A stretch of DNA of 64,000 bases from Ficedula albicollis (GCF_000247815.1 NC_021683.1:5969521-6033520), one strand, 5' to 3'; positions 50,657 through 62,472 are shown, numbered from the stretch's first letter. Program-made: numbers and translations. Notes: a model not told the origin generated them from the sequence alone.

Positions 50657-51762
50657 CCTTCCTTCCTTCCTTCCTTCCTTCCTTCCTTCCTTCCTTCCTT
50701 CCTTCCTTCCTTCCTTCCTTCCTTCCTTCCTTCCTTCCTTCCTTCCTTCCTTCCTTCCTTCCTTCCTTCCTTCCTTCCTTCCTTCCTTCCTTCCTTCCTT
50801 CCTTCCTTCCTTCCTTCCTTCCTTCCTTCCTTCCTTCCTTCCTTCCTTCCTTCCTTCCTTCCTTCCTTCCTTCCTTCCTTCCTTCCTTCCTTCCTTCCTT
50901 CCTTCCTTCCTTCCTTCCTTCCTTCCTTCCTTCCTTCCTTCCTTCCTTCCTTCCTTCCTTCCTTCCTTCCTTCCTTCCTTCCTTCCTTCCTTCCTTCCTT
51001 CCTTCCTTCCTTCCTTCCTTCCTTCCTTCCTTCCTTCCTTCCTTCCTTCCTTCCTTCCTTCCTTCCTTCCTTCCTTCCTTCCTTCCTTCCTTCCTTCCTT
51101 CCTTCCTTCCTTCCTTCCTTCCTTCCTTCCTTCCTTCCTTCCTTCCTTCCTTCCTTCCTTCCTTCCTTCCTTCCTTCCTTCCTTCCTTCCTTCCTTCCTT
51201 CCTTCCTTCCTTCCTTCCTTCCTTCCTTCCTTCCTTCCTTCCTTCCTTCCTTCCTTCCTTCCTTCCTTCCTTCCTTCCTTCCTTCCTTCCTTCCTTCCTT
51301 CCTTCCTTCCTTCCTTCCTTCCTTCCTTCCTTCCTTCCTTCCTTCCTTCCTTCCTTCCTTCCTTCCTTCCTTCCTTCCTTCCTTCCTTCCTTCCTTCCTT
51401 CCTTCCTTCCTTCCTTCCTTCCTTCCTTCCTTCCTTCCTTCCTTCCTTCCTTCCTTCCTTCCTTCCTTCCTTCCTTCCTTCCTTCCTTCCTTCCTTCCTT
51501 CCTTCCTTCCTTCCTTCCTTCCTTCCTTCCTTCCTTCCTTCCTTCCTTCCTTCCTTCCTTCCTTCCTTCCTTCCTTCCTTCCTTCCTTCCTTCCTTCCTT
51601 CCTTCCTTCCTTCCTTCCTTCCTTCCTTCCTTCCTTCCTTCCTTCCTTCCTTCCTTCCTTCCTTCCTTCCTTCCTTCCTTCCTTCCTTCCTTCCTTCCTT
51701 CCTTCCTTCCTTCCTTCCTTCCTTCCTTCCTTCCTTCCTTCCTTCCTTCCTTCCTTCCTTCC
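50657..51762 (+). repeat. Perfect (CCTT)n array, ~276 units
   Basis: 1,106 bases of CCTT with no substitution or phase change, followed by a degenerate CCCTCCCTCCCTT-type tail to about 51789. The unit reads FLPS on the plus strand and EGRK on the minus strand, so open frames of over 400 codons arise without coding meaning. The tail marks the older edge of the array; the left edge is abrupt. Homopurine-homopyrimidine mirror-repeat DNA of this kind can form triplex (H-DNA). The absolute length is uncertain because such arrays are hard to assemble. Confidence 0.97.
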
Positions 51763-51792
51763 CCTCCCTCCCTTCCCTCCCTCCGTCCCTAG

Positions 51793-51825
51793 CAAGCACC
51801 TTCACAGGGAAAAGCATCACAAGAC
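51793..51825 (+). repeat. 33-base direct copy left of the gap
   Basis: Begins CAAGCACCTTCACAGGG and ends exactly at the N run. Identical to 51860-51892. Confidence 0.95.
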
Positions 51826-51859
51826 NNNNNNNNNNNNNNNNNNNNNNNNNNNNNNNNNN
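51826..51859. other. Assembly gap of 34 N
   Basis: 34 unknown bases, about 60 bases beyond the CCTT array. Because both edges carry the same 33 bases, the two contigs probably overlap and the gap is not real sequence. Confidence 0.97.
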
Positions 51860-51892
51860 CAAGCACCTTCACAGGGAAAAGCATCACAAGAC
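51860..51892 (+). repeat. 33-base direct copy right of the gap
   Basis: Starts directly after the N run and matches 51793-51825 base for base. The sequence then continues into ordinary unique DNA. Confidence 0.95.
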
Positions 51893-52904
51893 ACTGTTGG
51901 AATGGGCACTCCTGGCTGTTTGGGGTTTGCTGTGCCTTCCTCATTAAAAGAAGGAGGTGTAATGGAGGAGTCTCTCCATCTCCCAGGTCCAAGCTCTGCC
52001 AGCTCATGTCTGTGCTGGTTCAGCTAAGCTGTTTCACAATCCAAAAACCTGATGAGTGCTGAGAAAATGTCCCAAAGAGCAGCCCAAGCTTTTGCCATGT
52101 TCAGCCATTGAGAGTTTGGGATCTAGAATTCCCATTATTGTTCACCGCACCACCTTGCTCACCAGAGCAGGCTGGAGCAGGCTCTGGCCAGTTGGCCACT
52201 TTGGTGATTTAACCTGTCAGGAACGTGGGAGTACAGAACAAAGCCTCACCATAAATCCCACAGTCCTCATCCTGCAATGAAACTCATTTGGACAGCATCA
52301 TCAGGCTACTTTTTAGAGTTGTTCATCTTACCCTGAACAGTAAATTCCTATAGGAAAGTAATTTATGATCTGGGAGGGCTGTTACTTACAAGCTAGTAAA
52401 ATAACTTTAGCTGGACTTTTACTACCTTCAGCAGCAAGCATCCGTGCTGAAGCCAGGAACGAGCCTTCTCTTCCTAGCTGTGATACTGTGTGATCTATCA
52501 CAGAGCCACATGGGTTTTTGGCTTGCATTCAGCTTGTTTCCACGCAGTGTGTTTAAAAAGAAATCACTGATTTCCACTTGCAGTGTTTACAGTCAAGTCA
52601 CGTTATTTCAGCAACTGCATGTGCTTCCAGTAATTTATGCATGAGTAGGATCAGGGTGGCTTCTAGCATAGCTTGGGCACCCTGCTTGAAACCTGTTCAG
52701 AAATCAGCAATCTCCTGCAGGCAAGTCATCCAGGTCATCCAGGATCCCTCCATCTTTGGGTGGCTGAGTCACCCTTTTGAGGCAGTTTATTCTTCCTTTT
52801 AGCTGCAAGTGGAGTTGGACCTGGTGCTTAATCTTTAGATAATCAACAAATGTCATCACAAGTGTGTATTATAACCATCACAGTTTTTCTGCAGAGGCTC
52901 CTAC
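51893..52904. other. Non-coding stretch, no gene seen
   Basis: Unique sequence. Short open frames without motifs. Confidence 0.5.
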
Positions 52905-53046
52905 CTGCTCTTCCTCAGGCACCGAGTGGTGTTGGGCATCAGCTCCAGCATGGCAATGGGCTTAACAGGTGGCTGGTTGTGGATCTCATCACGTTTTCCA
53001 CAAATAACTAAAACTACAGAAGTACAGAAACACAGCCCCAAGCCTC
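52905..53046 (-). CDS. Exon-like block with membrane segment
   Basis: 142 nt on the minus strand between a strong acceptor (TTTTTTATTTGCATCATTCTTACAG ends at 53047; only its last bases are needed) and a donor AGCAG|GTAGGA at 52904. Phase is 1 in and 2 out. The peptide begins GLGLCFCTSVVLVICGKRDE, a hydrophobic run of about 15 residues ending in a basic GKR. This is the usual look of the end of a transmembrane helix entering the cytoplasm. It continues IHNQPPVKPIAMLELMPN and ends with TTRCLRKSR. With upstream intron bases read through, the hydrophobic run would be longer. I recognise no family. Its out-phase (2) does not match the in-phase (1) of the block at 28557-28827, so these two cannot be adjacent exons. 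Confidence 0.4.
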
Positions 53047-54024
53047 CTGTAAGAATGATGCAAATAAAAAATTGCTGAAACACATGCTGGTGCCAGTCTG
53101 ATAACAGGGCAGAATCAGGCCCATTTCATCCTAAAACATTCTTCAGGGATGCTGAGCAAGCCTTGGCTACAAGTTTCTGTTCACACTGAGTCTTTCTAAC
53201 CCTCAGAGGAAGAAAGTTCCTGTACCCTTTACCATATTCAGCATGAGAAAGGACTTTCTCCAGTTCAAATATTCACGTGCCAGTCAAATATTAGAATCCA
53301 AGTTATTACTTTCATACCACAATTTTCCTGCTCTGTCTCAGGCCACAGCATGTGTGTGGGAGCATACAGCAACATTTAGCACTTGAATGCTGGCCATGAA
53401 TAGCCAAAGCATTTGGGTTCTGCATTGTGGGTAAAAAAATGTAGGTCAAAACCCTTTTCAAGCATCTATCCTGTCTGCAGGAAAATCCCCTGGTTTTAGC
53501 CCTTATGTTCAGGAGTTGCCAGTTGTGCCCTGAAAGTCATTGCTTTTGTGATTATGCCCTCAAAAATAAAGTTTTGAGGAGCTGTGTGCCCTCCCCTATC
53601 GTGTAAACCATGCTGGCACCTCTGAGCTGCCTGCCAAGACTTGTATTGGGCTCTGTGCAGGTTTTGTTCATTTTGCCTTCAAAAACTGGGAGAGATAAAA
53701 GCAAAAATGAAGCTGCAGAGAGAGCCCCAGCAGAGTGGGCTTCAAGTCCCATACTCAAAAGACAAAATCTTAGGCATTAGGTTCAGATCAGAAAGCTCAA
53801 AAATAGCAATAGCTAATTTCTGCAAAGGAAAGAGATAGTCCAGTTTTGACACTGAGGCAAGAGGTCTGGACTTCTTAGTGGAAGAGAAATAGAGAAGACC
53901 AGATATATGTGGGTTGAGCTTTCCATGTATATTTTTAATTATGGCACATCTATCATTCTTATCACTGCCTTGAGCAAAGGAAGATAAAACAGCAAAGCAA
54001 TAGCAGGATTTCCACACATGTAGC

Positions 54025-54080
54025 CAGTCTCAAAATCAATGGGAGTTTGGTATCTAAATACCTTTAAAAACCTGATCAGT
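54025..54080 (+). repeat. Old amniote repeat scrap
   Basis: 'tcaaaatcaatgggagtttg' followed by 'gtatctaaatacctttaaaa' resembles an old amniote repeat with 'gtcaatgggagttgggcacctaa...ctttgaaaat'. Short; family name not certain. Confidence 0.45.
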
Positions 54081-55611
54081 TGTTCCCTGAGGCTCCCCTG
54101 AATATCACAACCCTAAATCCTGGAGGATGTGCTGGCATTGCTCAGCCTGTGCAAAGCAGAGGGGTGCACTCAGGACAGCATTTGGTTTGTAATGTGAAGG
54201 GCTGAAAAACTGTTAATTTAAGGTTGTCTGATGATGAGAGCCACACTCTCTTATCCTTCAGCATCTCTTTGGTTACAGGCAGCGTGTGACTGGGTGCCAG
54301 CAGCCAGTGACAGGAATTTGGTGACTGTCCCCAGATGATTTTAGGAAATGTTGATTACCCTCACTTTTAAATAATTTACAGGGAAAATGCAAACCTTCAC
54401 AAACTCTTGGTAGGAGAGGAGGAACAAAGGATGTTTACCTTATTCTTCTGCATACAAATAAAACCAATAAATATTCAGGCAAATTTTAAAAAAGGAAAAC
54501 TGTTTCCAGTGAAGATGAGGGAACCTGCTGAATCCTACTTCTGCCATGTGGTTGGATCTGAATGGAAACTCTGGCTCCCTTTGCCTCCTGCCACACTGGC
54601 ACCACTGCACACACGTCTTGCTGCTGCTCATCCAAGGTTAGGCTACAGCAGAGACTTGCTTAGCCAAGGTGACTCCTCTCGTCTGTTACATATCCCAGGG
54701 TTATAAATAACAGAGCAACCTCTGTTTGATGGGGGGAATGCTGACAACCCCCCTCCCTCCTTCGGGATGCTGAAGCAATTACAGGCAGGAGGAAGCCACA
54801 GAGCCCTCGTGTTGTTGCAGCAAACAGAGGCTTTGGGTTGGTCTTTGCTCCTCTTTAATTAGAGTTTATTGGTAAAGCAACCCCATTTTTCTGCTCCTGC
54901 AAATTCGGGGCTGTCAAGGCCTAATTCCTTGGGCCTATCAAGTGTGAGATATGTTTACCAAGTCTCTCCAGGATTAGCTGGGTTGCTATCAAAACTGAGG
55001 AGTGTATTTCTATCAATGAAAACCGCTATGACAAGGTCTGTCCCCTGAGACAAACGGCCTGTTCCATGGAGGCTTTAAATAGGAGCAATAATGGTAGTGA
55101 GCAGCACTGAGTTGAATAATTAGATTGTTCTTCATAAATCCTCAAGTGAAGACTTCCAAGCAGGTCCATTATGTGTGTCGTATGTTAGCACTGAGCTTTA
55201 TGTGGTGTGGACACCGCTCTGTGCCTGGCTGCTGTGATGGGTGAGTAAATCACCAAAGATTGGGACAGGAGGAGTACAGCTCCTTCCTCTCCTGCCTTTT
55301 CCCCACAGAGATCATCTGCTCTGAACTGCAAACACCCGCATTATTTATCTCATTGCTCAAAGACTTTTTGAGAGGACTAACTGAAGTAATTTCTGAATAT
55401 TTATGCTTTGTTTGTTTATATTCAGAGACTGGAAAACACACATATTTTGTTCATGTCCCCAGACTGATTCATTTACTGATTCACTTAAAACATCCTTTCA
55501 GATCCATTGAGAGAGAACTTTTTCCTCAGAGAATGCAGTGGTATAATAGCAGATGAGTATTATTTCACTATATTCCTGGTAGGATTTCCTCTTGCCAACT
55601 GAGAACCGATC

Positions 55612-55629
55612 TTTTTTTTTTTTTTTTTT
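55612..55629 (+). repeat. T18 run
   Basis: Eighteen T followed by five A. Simple homopolymer, no retroposon body recognised. Confidence 0.85.
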
Positions 55630-58343
55630 AAAAATCTTTCTCCATCCTCCCCTTTCAATTATTCAGGTTTTCTTTCTCTTTCTTGCTCTCTGCGCCAGTT
55701 ACAGAAAGAAATCTCAGATGTCCAAAATGTCATTTAACCCTATCACTGATTGGTGATTTTTAGGCACTTTGTAGGAAATCCTGGGAGGCAGCAGCATCTG
55801 CAGGCAGGGATGTACACCCAGCCAGTGCATGATGCAGGTGCCTGCTCAGGCGAGCACTTCTGCTCGACCCAGCTGCACTCCATTCTTTCAGAAACACGTT
55901 TGTCAGACCTGGTTAAACAATGCTGGTAAAAAGAACAAGAAATCGCATTATTCCCCCGAGAACTGTGTATACACCTAACTATTTTGCCTGCCAGTAAGAA
56001 TCTTGTGTCACTGTAAGGTTTATAGGAGCTGACTGGCAAAGGATGCCCTGATGATAAATAAAATACCCCTGTCCCATGTGCCATGACTCAGTGCAGCTGA
56101 GCAGCTGTGGTGTCCTTTTCACTTACCTTGGTGCGAAGATGTGGCATCTGCCTTTGGACCCGTTGTTACGAGCAGCTGATGGGGTCCACGAGGGGACACA
56201 TCATACAACGGGGCCAGGAACAAGCACCAGCTGTGAGCCACCCTCTGATAAAGCTCTAGGCCTGCTGTCAAATTCTTCAGCTTGCACTCAAGCCCTGGGA
56301 TGAGGTCTGGGATTGTGACCCACCATTCTCCGGTACCAACTGCTTTGCTGCCAGGTCATCCTGCACTTGGCCCCGGTGGAAAAAGTTCTCCAGTGTTAAA
56401 ACACTGCCAGGATAAAGTGTTAAACGTTTTATAAGGCAATTTAGGTGATAATCATCAGGGTAATAGAAAAATATTATCCATATTCATTTAAAGGAGTGCT
56501 GTGCTTCCCTTCCCGATTAGCGTACGAAACTCCTTGCCAGGCTATGAAAATAAAGTGACTGTGAGAATTTTTAAAGGCACATTCCTCCTTGCATCATAAG
56601 AGCATGAATTCCAGGAATTTCCTATCCACAAGAAGTTTGCATTCCTGGGACAAAGTGATTGCACCCTTGCACACAAACTGCCCTGATGCTGCAGCAGACA
56701 CAAGCCCTGCTCCTTTCTGCTCTGGGCAGCCGGAGGGGCAGGTGCAGAGTTTCTTAGTTTGACCCAAGCTGCAAGTGCTGAGTGTGGCCAAGAATCAGCC
56801 ACATCCATCTGAGGATGAATTTCAGTGAGATACCTGGGAATTGATGCATGGCTTTGTTTTCTAAATGTGGCCTTTCATTCAGCTTGTTCTGTTTTGTGCC
56901 AAGCTCCTCGGAGCCAGGTGTGCTTTGTGCCCAGCAGGCAGAGCCAGCAGAGAAGGTTTATCCAGTGGGTTTGTCCATATCTGCTCTGAGAGGGGACCAA
57001 GTAACCTTTGACCCTCAGGCACAGCAGTGATTCAGGTGATAATAACAGTTTATTAATTGATTTATTAGGTGAGAAACCACCTTTAAACTTCCCCTGTAAA
57101 AAAGCAGCTTGGGATATTTTAGTGTCACAGGTTCTGACCTGTACATTGGTGAGGAGCCATTGAGCAGAGCTCTGGACAGGTCTGGGGACTCTTGTCCTAC
57201 CCAGGGCAGGTCAGAGCACACAGTGCAACCCCGGAATCCTGCACCAAAAGAAATGTTCTACAGAAGTGGAGTTCGGTCTTCTCCACAGGGTCTGGTCAGG
57301 TAAAACTGGTCCCAGTTTGGAGACAGGACTGAGTCAGCAGCCCCACTCCCTGCTGAGCCCTTTGCTCCTGGCAGCGAGCTGCTGGTCTGTAATGCAGCCG
57401 GACTGAGGCACCCAGGACACTCAGAGGAAATGGGAAATGTGTCTGGACAGTAGATGATTCACAGTTGCTGGCAGCTGAACAGAAGTTTTCTGGATTTCAA
57501 TTTTGAAGTCAGGCACCTTTATTCCGCCCTGTTCCCACAGTGGGCACCTCCATCCTCTTATGAGCTGGGCTCAGGGCTGTGTTAGTGCACAGCACCAGCG
57601 GCACTGCCTTCCTCAGAGGCATTCTGAGGAGCCAAACAGTCTTGAAATTGGGGCACTGCATTTCAGGACCATGTGAGCACCTTAAATACATTGATTTCAT
57701 CTTCCAGAGGGTAGTTTTCAAAGGGTCCAGGGAAATCTCTGCCTAAGCCAAAATCTGGTCCAACCACCACCCAGTTTCACTCTTCCTTCATGCATCTGCT
57801 GGCTGGTCTGGTACCAGGCTCCCCCAGTGCTGCTGTCCCTCCTGAAAATAATGGCAGTTTGGGTTTTTTACCATCAAACACCCTCTCTTTTAAGATCAGG
57901 AAATATTTGCTACAAAACTACAAGGTGTTCTTTGTTCTCCAAAGATTATTTTACAAGGCTCCAGCACATCAGGCCACAAAATGTTTGTAGATTGCCTGAA
58001 TTTCCTAAAGTAGGTTTAATAAATAAAGACTCAAGACTGAAAACATTGTCTGTTTGCAGTAGGATTTCTCATTACATTTCACGTCTATTGCAGCTTTATG
58101 AGGATATGCTGGTTTAACTCCTTGCTGATGCAGTTTCTTAATACAAGCAGATTTTCTAGATTAGTAAAGGTATAGGAAGCAAAAAACCTGGAATTAGATT
58201 TGCAGAAAGTCTGTTATTTATACTAGATAATGGACATTAAACCAAGACAAAAGAAATTCACTGTCACAATAATAAATCCATTTTAAAATTCACTTTCAAA
58301 GCAATCAAATCACTGCAGAGACCCAATGACAAGTATATAACAA

Positions 58344-58382
58344 TAATGTATATTTATGTAGCAACTTTCACCCCAAGGAATC
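58344..58382 (-). mobile_element. MIR-like SINE scrap
   Basis: 'taatgtatatttatgtagca' then 'actttcaccccaaggaatcc' fits the old SINE block 'tatttatatagcgcctttcatccaaggatctc'. Very short. Confidence 0.4.
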
Positions 58383-59254
58383 CAGAACCAGGGGAAGCAG
58401 CAGTGTGGGAGGTGGCTTTGGGGGCACCGATCCCAGGGGGTGTCACAGGGGCTCCGGAGGAGCCTCCCAAGGTCACTGGAACAAACTTGCCTCCATCTAA
58501 AAGACCCCCACAAGGCAGGAAATGTGAGTTATGCTTCCAGTTGAACTGCTGTGCCTGTGGTCAGCACGCACGTGAATGAGGGCTGAACTTTGCCTCTTTT
58601 TGCAAAGGGCTGAACAACAAAAAGAGAACAGTTTCCCCTTTTAAGGTCATAAACAGGATGAAAGTGCTGCTTCAGCTGGTGGTTGTCCTGCTGCATGAGG
58701 CTGCCCTGGCTTTGGGTGCACAATCAGAGTAGTTTCGTGGGGGAATTTTCACAGCCCTTTGAAAAACACCAATATTTTTGCTAAATGTTAATGGGAACTT
58801 GACTTGAAGTCAGCTTGAGGTGCAGAACAGTGCTTATAATAATGATTTATGTATTAAATGCGGCTGATCTGTTATTTTTATTATCTTGATGTGTTTTTGA
58901 TGTTCAGTTTCCCGAAGAACAGCAGCCAAGTGGCACTGAAACCAGCTTTGAACATGTGCATGTGTGCATGCCTTAGCAATGCATGATGTTCCAGTCAGGG
59001 CTCCGAATAATCAGGTGCAAGGAACGAGCAGCTCTTGGTGGGATGGTGTCACTCCATCGGCCTCGGTGTGACACAGTCATCTGCAGTCAGCAGGCTTTCT
59101 GTGTTATCTGCAGGAGCCTTCCTGCCTTATCTGTGGAAAATTGATCCATACAGTCTCTTTAGAGACCTACATCAAATATTAATTTTGCCTATTTGTTCAA
59201 TGTAATTAGCAGGTGTGATTAATCAATTAATCAATCTGCGATTCCTATCTGTAG
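58383..59254. other. Non-coding stretch, no gene seen
   Basis: Unique sequence ending in an A+T-rich patch (59160-59240) with repeated ATTAATC/CAATTAATC words that resemble homeodomain cores. Confidence 0.45.
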
Positions 59255-59560
59255 CGCAAGCAGCTGTGCTCGGAGGGGACACCGGGAGCAGAGATCCCCC
59301 GAACACCTCCCACTCCCCCCTGCAGGGACACCCCTGGCCCCAGGCCGGGGTCTGCAGTCACCCGCTGGTGACCCTTGTGCGGCCAAGCCCCGTGAATGGG
59401 ACATTGCTGTCCCTGTCCCCCGAGGTTGTGCTGGCAGTGCCTTGCTGGGGCTGGGGGCAGCAGGATGCCCCTAGGTGAGGTGTGGTGGCCCCAGTGAGCC
59501 CCCTGGGCAAATGGACCGCTGGGGCCAGGGCTCTACTGGCCCCCTCAGCAGTCATGCTCC
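59255..59560. other. GC-rich stretch
   Basis: About 300 bases clearly richer in G+C than their surroundings, with several CpG (for example CCGGGG, GTGCGG, CCCCCGAGG). Open on the plus strand for much of its length, with a Pro/Gly-rich peptide and no domain. It could be a small CpG-rich regulatory patch, part of an unrecognised exon, or GC-biased neutral sequence. Confidence 0.4.
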
Positions 59561-60919
59561 AGGCAAGGTCTCATGCTGCCTGTGCCTGGAGGGGACACAG
59601 CAGGAAAGAGTTGCCAAAAGTGAGAACTCTTTATGGCAGGCTTTTGCTGGCATTCCCAACTCGATTTTGCTAGTTCAAAGGACGCAGGTAAGTTCTGTGA
59701 AGTTCAGGTAGAAGTAAGTTCTTTTAGAAATGCCAGACTTGCTGAACGGGCAGCTGACAAAATCCCAGCCCTGTGCTCAGGGACCCAATAACTTTTTTTA
59801 AGCTCCTGAACTGTTGCTGAAATTCGGAGGGTGGGGAGCTGGATCATGTTTCATGAGGAATTGAGCGCCTTTGGGTGTTCCCACTGCCTGGGGCCCTTAT
59901 TTGGGGCAGAGGGAGGGGTATGACCATGGGTATTACAGGCAAAGCAGGGAGACATGTCACTGTGCTAAATTGCCAGGTTTGAGACTTTGCATTTCCTGGT
60001 GGCAGGAGGTGAGGACCTGCAGAGCAGCACAGCAGGACCCTGGGCTGTGCTCTAGCTGAGGGCAGGAATTTGAACTGGTGCAGGTACAGGAGCCTCCAGC
60101 ACAGGATGGGCATTTTCAGAGGGTCCAGAGTTTATAGGAGACATAGTGAGGGACTTTAGCACAATCTCCAGCATGCACAGGGTTTCTTCCAGCACTGGGA
60201 CAGCTCATGCTCTGCTTTTCAGCAGATGTGGCATGACCAAGGTGCTGGGTCCCACAGCTGAAGCCTTTCTGAGGGCCTCTGAAGCACTGCCCCTTGTTCA
60301 GTGACTTATTCTGTCCATTCTGTTCTTCCTGTTTTTCTCTGCTTTCCTCCTCCTTTTGGGAGAGTTCTCCTCTCTTGCACCTTGCTCACCATCACCCTGG
60401 AGAACCAGCATCCAACTGCACATATGTTGAGATAAAATAGGAATTTAATCCAGGAGAACCCAGGGATGCCAAGTGTTGAGAGTCCTGTTCAAGGTCTGCC
60501 TGAAGTTCTTTTCCTGTTCTGTGATCTTTTAGCTCAGCAAACCCTTTTGCTGTCATATAAATCCCTCTGGACAGCCTGACCTTAGCCTGGCCTAGGGTGG
60601 GGTGCTTTTTTTCTCATTTCTTGGGCTCATTGGGCCTGATTTCATTCCTGTGCACTGAATGCTTTGCTGACCCAGGAAGATTTGATGTTCCACAAAGGCA
60701 AATGCCCCCCAGAAGATGAACTGGTCTTGGTTTCAGTGTGATTTTTGGATTAGAACTGCCCAGAGTAGCACTTTCCTCAGAATAGTTTTTCTACAGAGTA
60801 AAAAGTATGTCTCCATCTGATGCCTTGAACTGTCATCATAATAACCTCAAATATAGCTGTCTTCACCACATCACCGTCCTCCTCTCTGACCCATAAAGTT
60901 TTACCATTACAACCTGCCC
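59561..60919. other. Non-coding stretch, no gene seen
   Basis: Unique sequence, no recognised repeat or motif-bearing frame. Confidence 0.5.
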
Positions 60920-61150
60920 TTAATCACCTAACCATTTCCTTAGTCTTTCAAGGACAATGGTTTTTATGCCATACTTGCTAACCTTAGGTATTAGTCTACC
61001 ATCCTGGGCTGCGTTTAAATGACTTTTCTGAAATCTATGTGGATTAGCTCCACTGCTTCGATCTTGCATGTTTTCCACCTTAGCTCCTAAAACAAATTCT
61101 GCCAGATTTGTCAGACAAGATTTACCCTTTATGGAGCTGGGCAGATACAT
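60920..61150 (-). pseudogene. Non-LTR reverse transcriptase fossil (CR1/L3 type)
   Basis: A 76-codon frame on the minus strand keeps the order of landmarks found in the reverse transcriptase of CR1/L3-type LINEs. First is KGKSCLTNLAEF, matching the family block KGKSCLTNLxxF. Then comes a decayed catalytic segment (HRFQKSHLNAAQDGRLI against the family pattern DFxKAFDxVPHGRLI), in which the catalytic Asp is no longer present. Last is PKVSKYGI..VLERLRKWLGD, matching the PKxxxYGI..xxxWxxxWLGDR block. The protein is truncated at both ends and cannot be active. It shows an old 5'-part LINE copy on the minus strand, with no 3' end recognised downstream (toward 60.5 kb). Family assignment is from motif memory, not a search. 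Confidence 0.7.
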
Positions 61151-62359
61151 TTTTATCAGTTCATATTTCTCCAGATGTTGGGTGATCTCATTCCTGTTAA
61201 CATCTCTAAAATCCTGCCTCTGATTAAAAAAAAAATCACATTCTGCAGGTTTGGGGCCAGATTTTCAGCTGGTGGGAGTGAGTTGTGTATGTGTGCACCA
61301 GATTTCATGAGCATCTGTATTGGCAGATATCTATTGCAAATATGTCTTGATTTCTACCTATCTCTCCTCATAGATGCTCAGGGATCTTTGCTTTATATCA
61401 GTTTCTCTTTACCACTTTTTAACTCCTAAAAGTGGCTCAAACACCCTGTTACTGGGCACTTAATATCTCCTGCTGTTCCATTAAGCAGTGTGGGCTAAAA
61501 GTACACTCTGCACTCAGCCCTGCCTCCCTCCCCATGGTATGAGTTTGCTCTGGTGATTATTCATGCTCTCAGCATTTCCCTGCTCGGCTGTCACAGGAAA
61601 CTTTGCTTCTCAGTCCCTCTCCCTGTGTTATTAAGCTCTCTTGACCACCTCTCAGTGGTCTGGAGGCCTCCTCATTAATCTTTTCTCCTTTACCTGTTAA
61701 AAAGAAATCTTTTATTGTTTTTATTCACCCTGTGAGCCGTTCTTCTCTCTCTGTCATATTTTGTTTCCTAATCAGCTTTTTTACATCTTTTCAGCTTTGC
61801 TTTATAATCCCTTTCATCCCCTTAATATTTGCCTTCTCACCCATGTCAGCTGCATCTCTTGTCCCTCTGATAGCTTTTATGACTTCCTCAGTGATCAGCC
61901 TTCACCAGAAACAGGCTCACCCACCCCTGTCTGACAGAAATCGCTGTTTCCAAGTGCTGCACTCATTTCCTGAGTAGAGTTGCTGTGTATGTAAACGAGG
62001 GCTGGGTGAATAGGCACTGGTGCCTCTTATATTGACTTTTGTATCTTTCTTGCTGCTGTTTGCTCATGAGCAAATGGCACTATTCTCACATGCACTCATT
62101 GCTCCAGTTTGCTTCTGAGGAGCTTGGTGATTTTACCTTTTTTCCTTTGCAAATGGGAGGCATCTCAAGCAGAGAGTCACCTGTACAAGCTGCCACGGAT
62201 CTGAGAAATGTGTAAGACTTTTCTTAGAAGGACTTTAAATACTGTGGGACCTTAGCTGGGCTATTCTGCTCTCAGAATAGCACTAAAATCCCCTTTGCCA
62301 TTAACACAATTCCAAACTCTTACAAAGGAAGTCAGAGGTGGTGGATGGAGCATAGGAAG
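61151..62359. other. Non-coding stretch, no gene seen
   Basis: Pyrimidine-leaning unique sequence (61600-61900 is rich in C and T). No gene supported. Confidence 0.5.
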
Positions 62360-62472
62360 GGAAGCAGTGAGTTAAATGACTTGCCTCAGGCCATCCAGCA
62401 GGTAAGTGGCAGAGACAAAAACAGACTCTGCTCGTCTGCCCAGGACTGTATCCACTGAGCCAGGATAATTCC
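62360..62472 (-). mobile_element. MIR-like SINE relic
   Basis: The plus strand carries 'gagttaaatgacttgcctca', 'ccatccagcaggtaagtggc', 'agagacaaaaacagactctg' and 'tgtatccactgagcca'. This is the reverse-complement MIR layout (gttaagtgacttgccca, cacagcaggtaagtggcaga, ctctatccactagacca). It is the clearest MIR relic in the window. The gtaagt in it is part of the SINE, not a splice donor. Confidence 0.75.

Larger units (their letters stand above)
53047..58343. other. Non-coding stretch, no gene seen
   Basis: Unique sequence with a T18-A5 run at 55612-55634, an old repeat scrap at 54025-54080 and a Cys-rich minus-strand frame near 55743-55890 that lacks splice support. No gene supported. Confidence 0.5.

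Noticed and set aside
50536..52027. Open frames of over 400 codons (FLPS and EGRK repeats)
   Set aside because: A 4-base repeat without stop words is open in all frames by construction; two of the frames even run through the N gap.
55743..56084. Cys-rich minus-strand frame near 55.8 kb
   Set aside because: The Cys cluster comes from a CAG/CTG-rich segment; no usable acceptor and no family recognised.
62395..62412. CAG|GTAAGT splice-donor match
   Set aside because: The word is part of the MIR consensus in reverse orientation.
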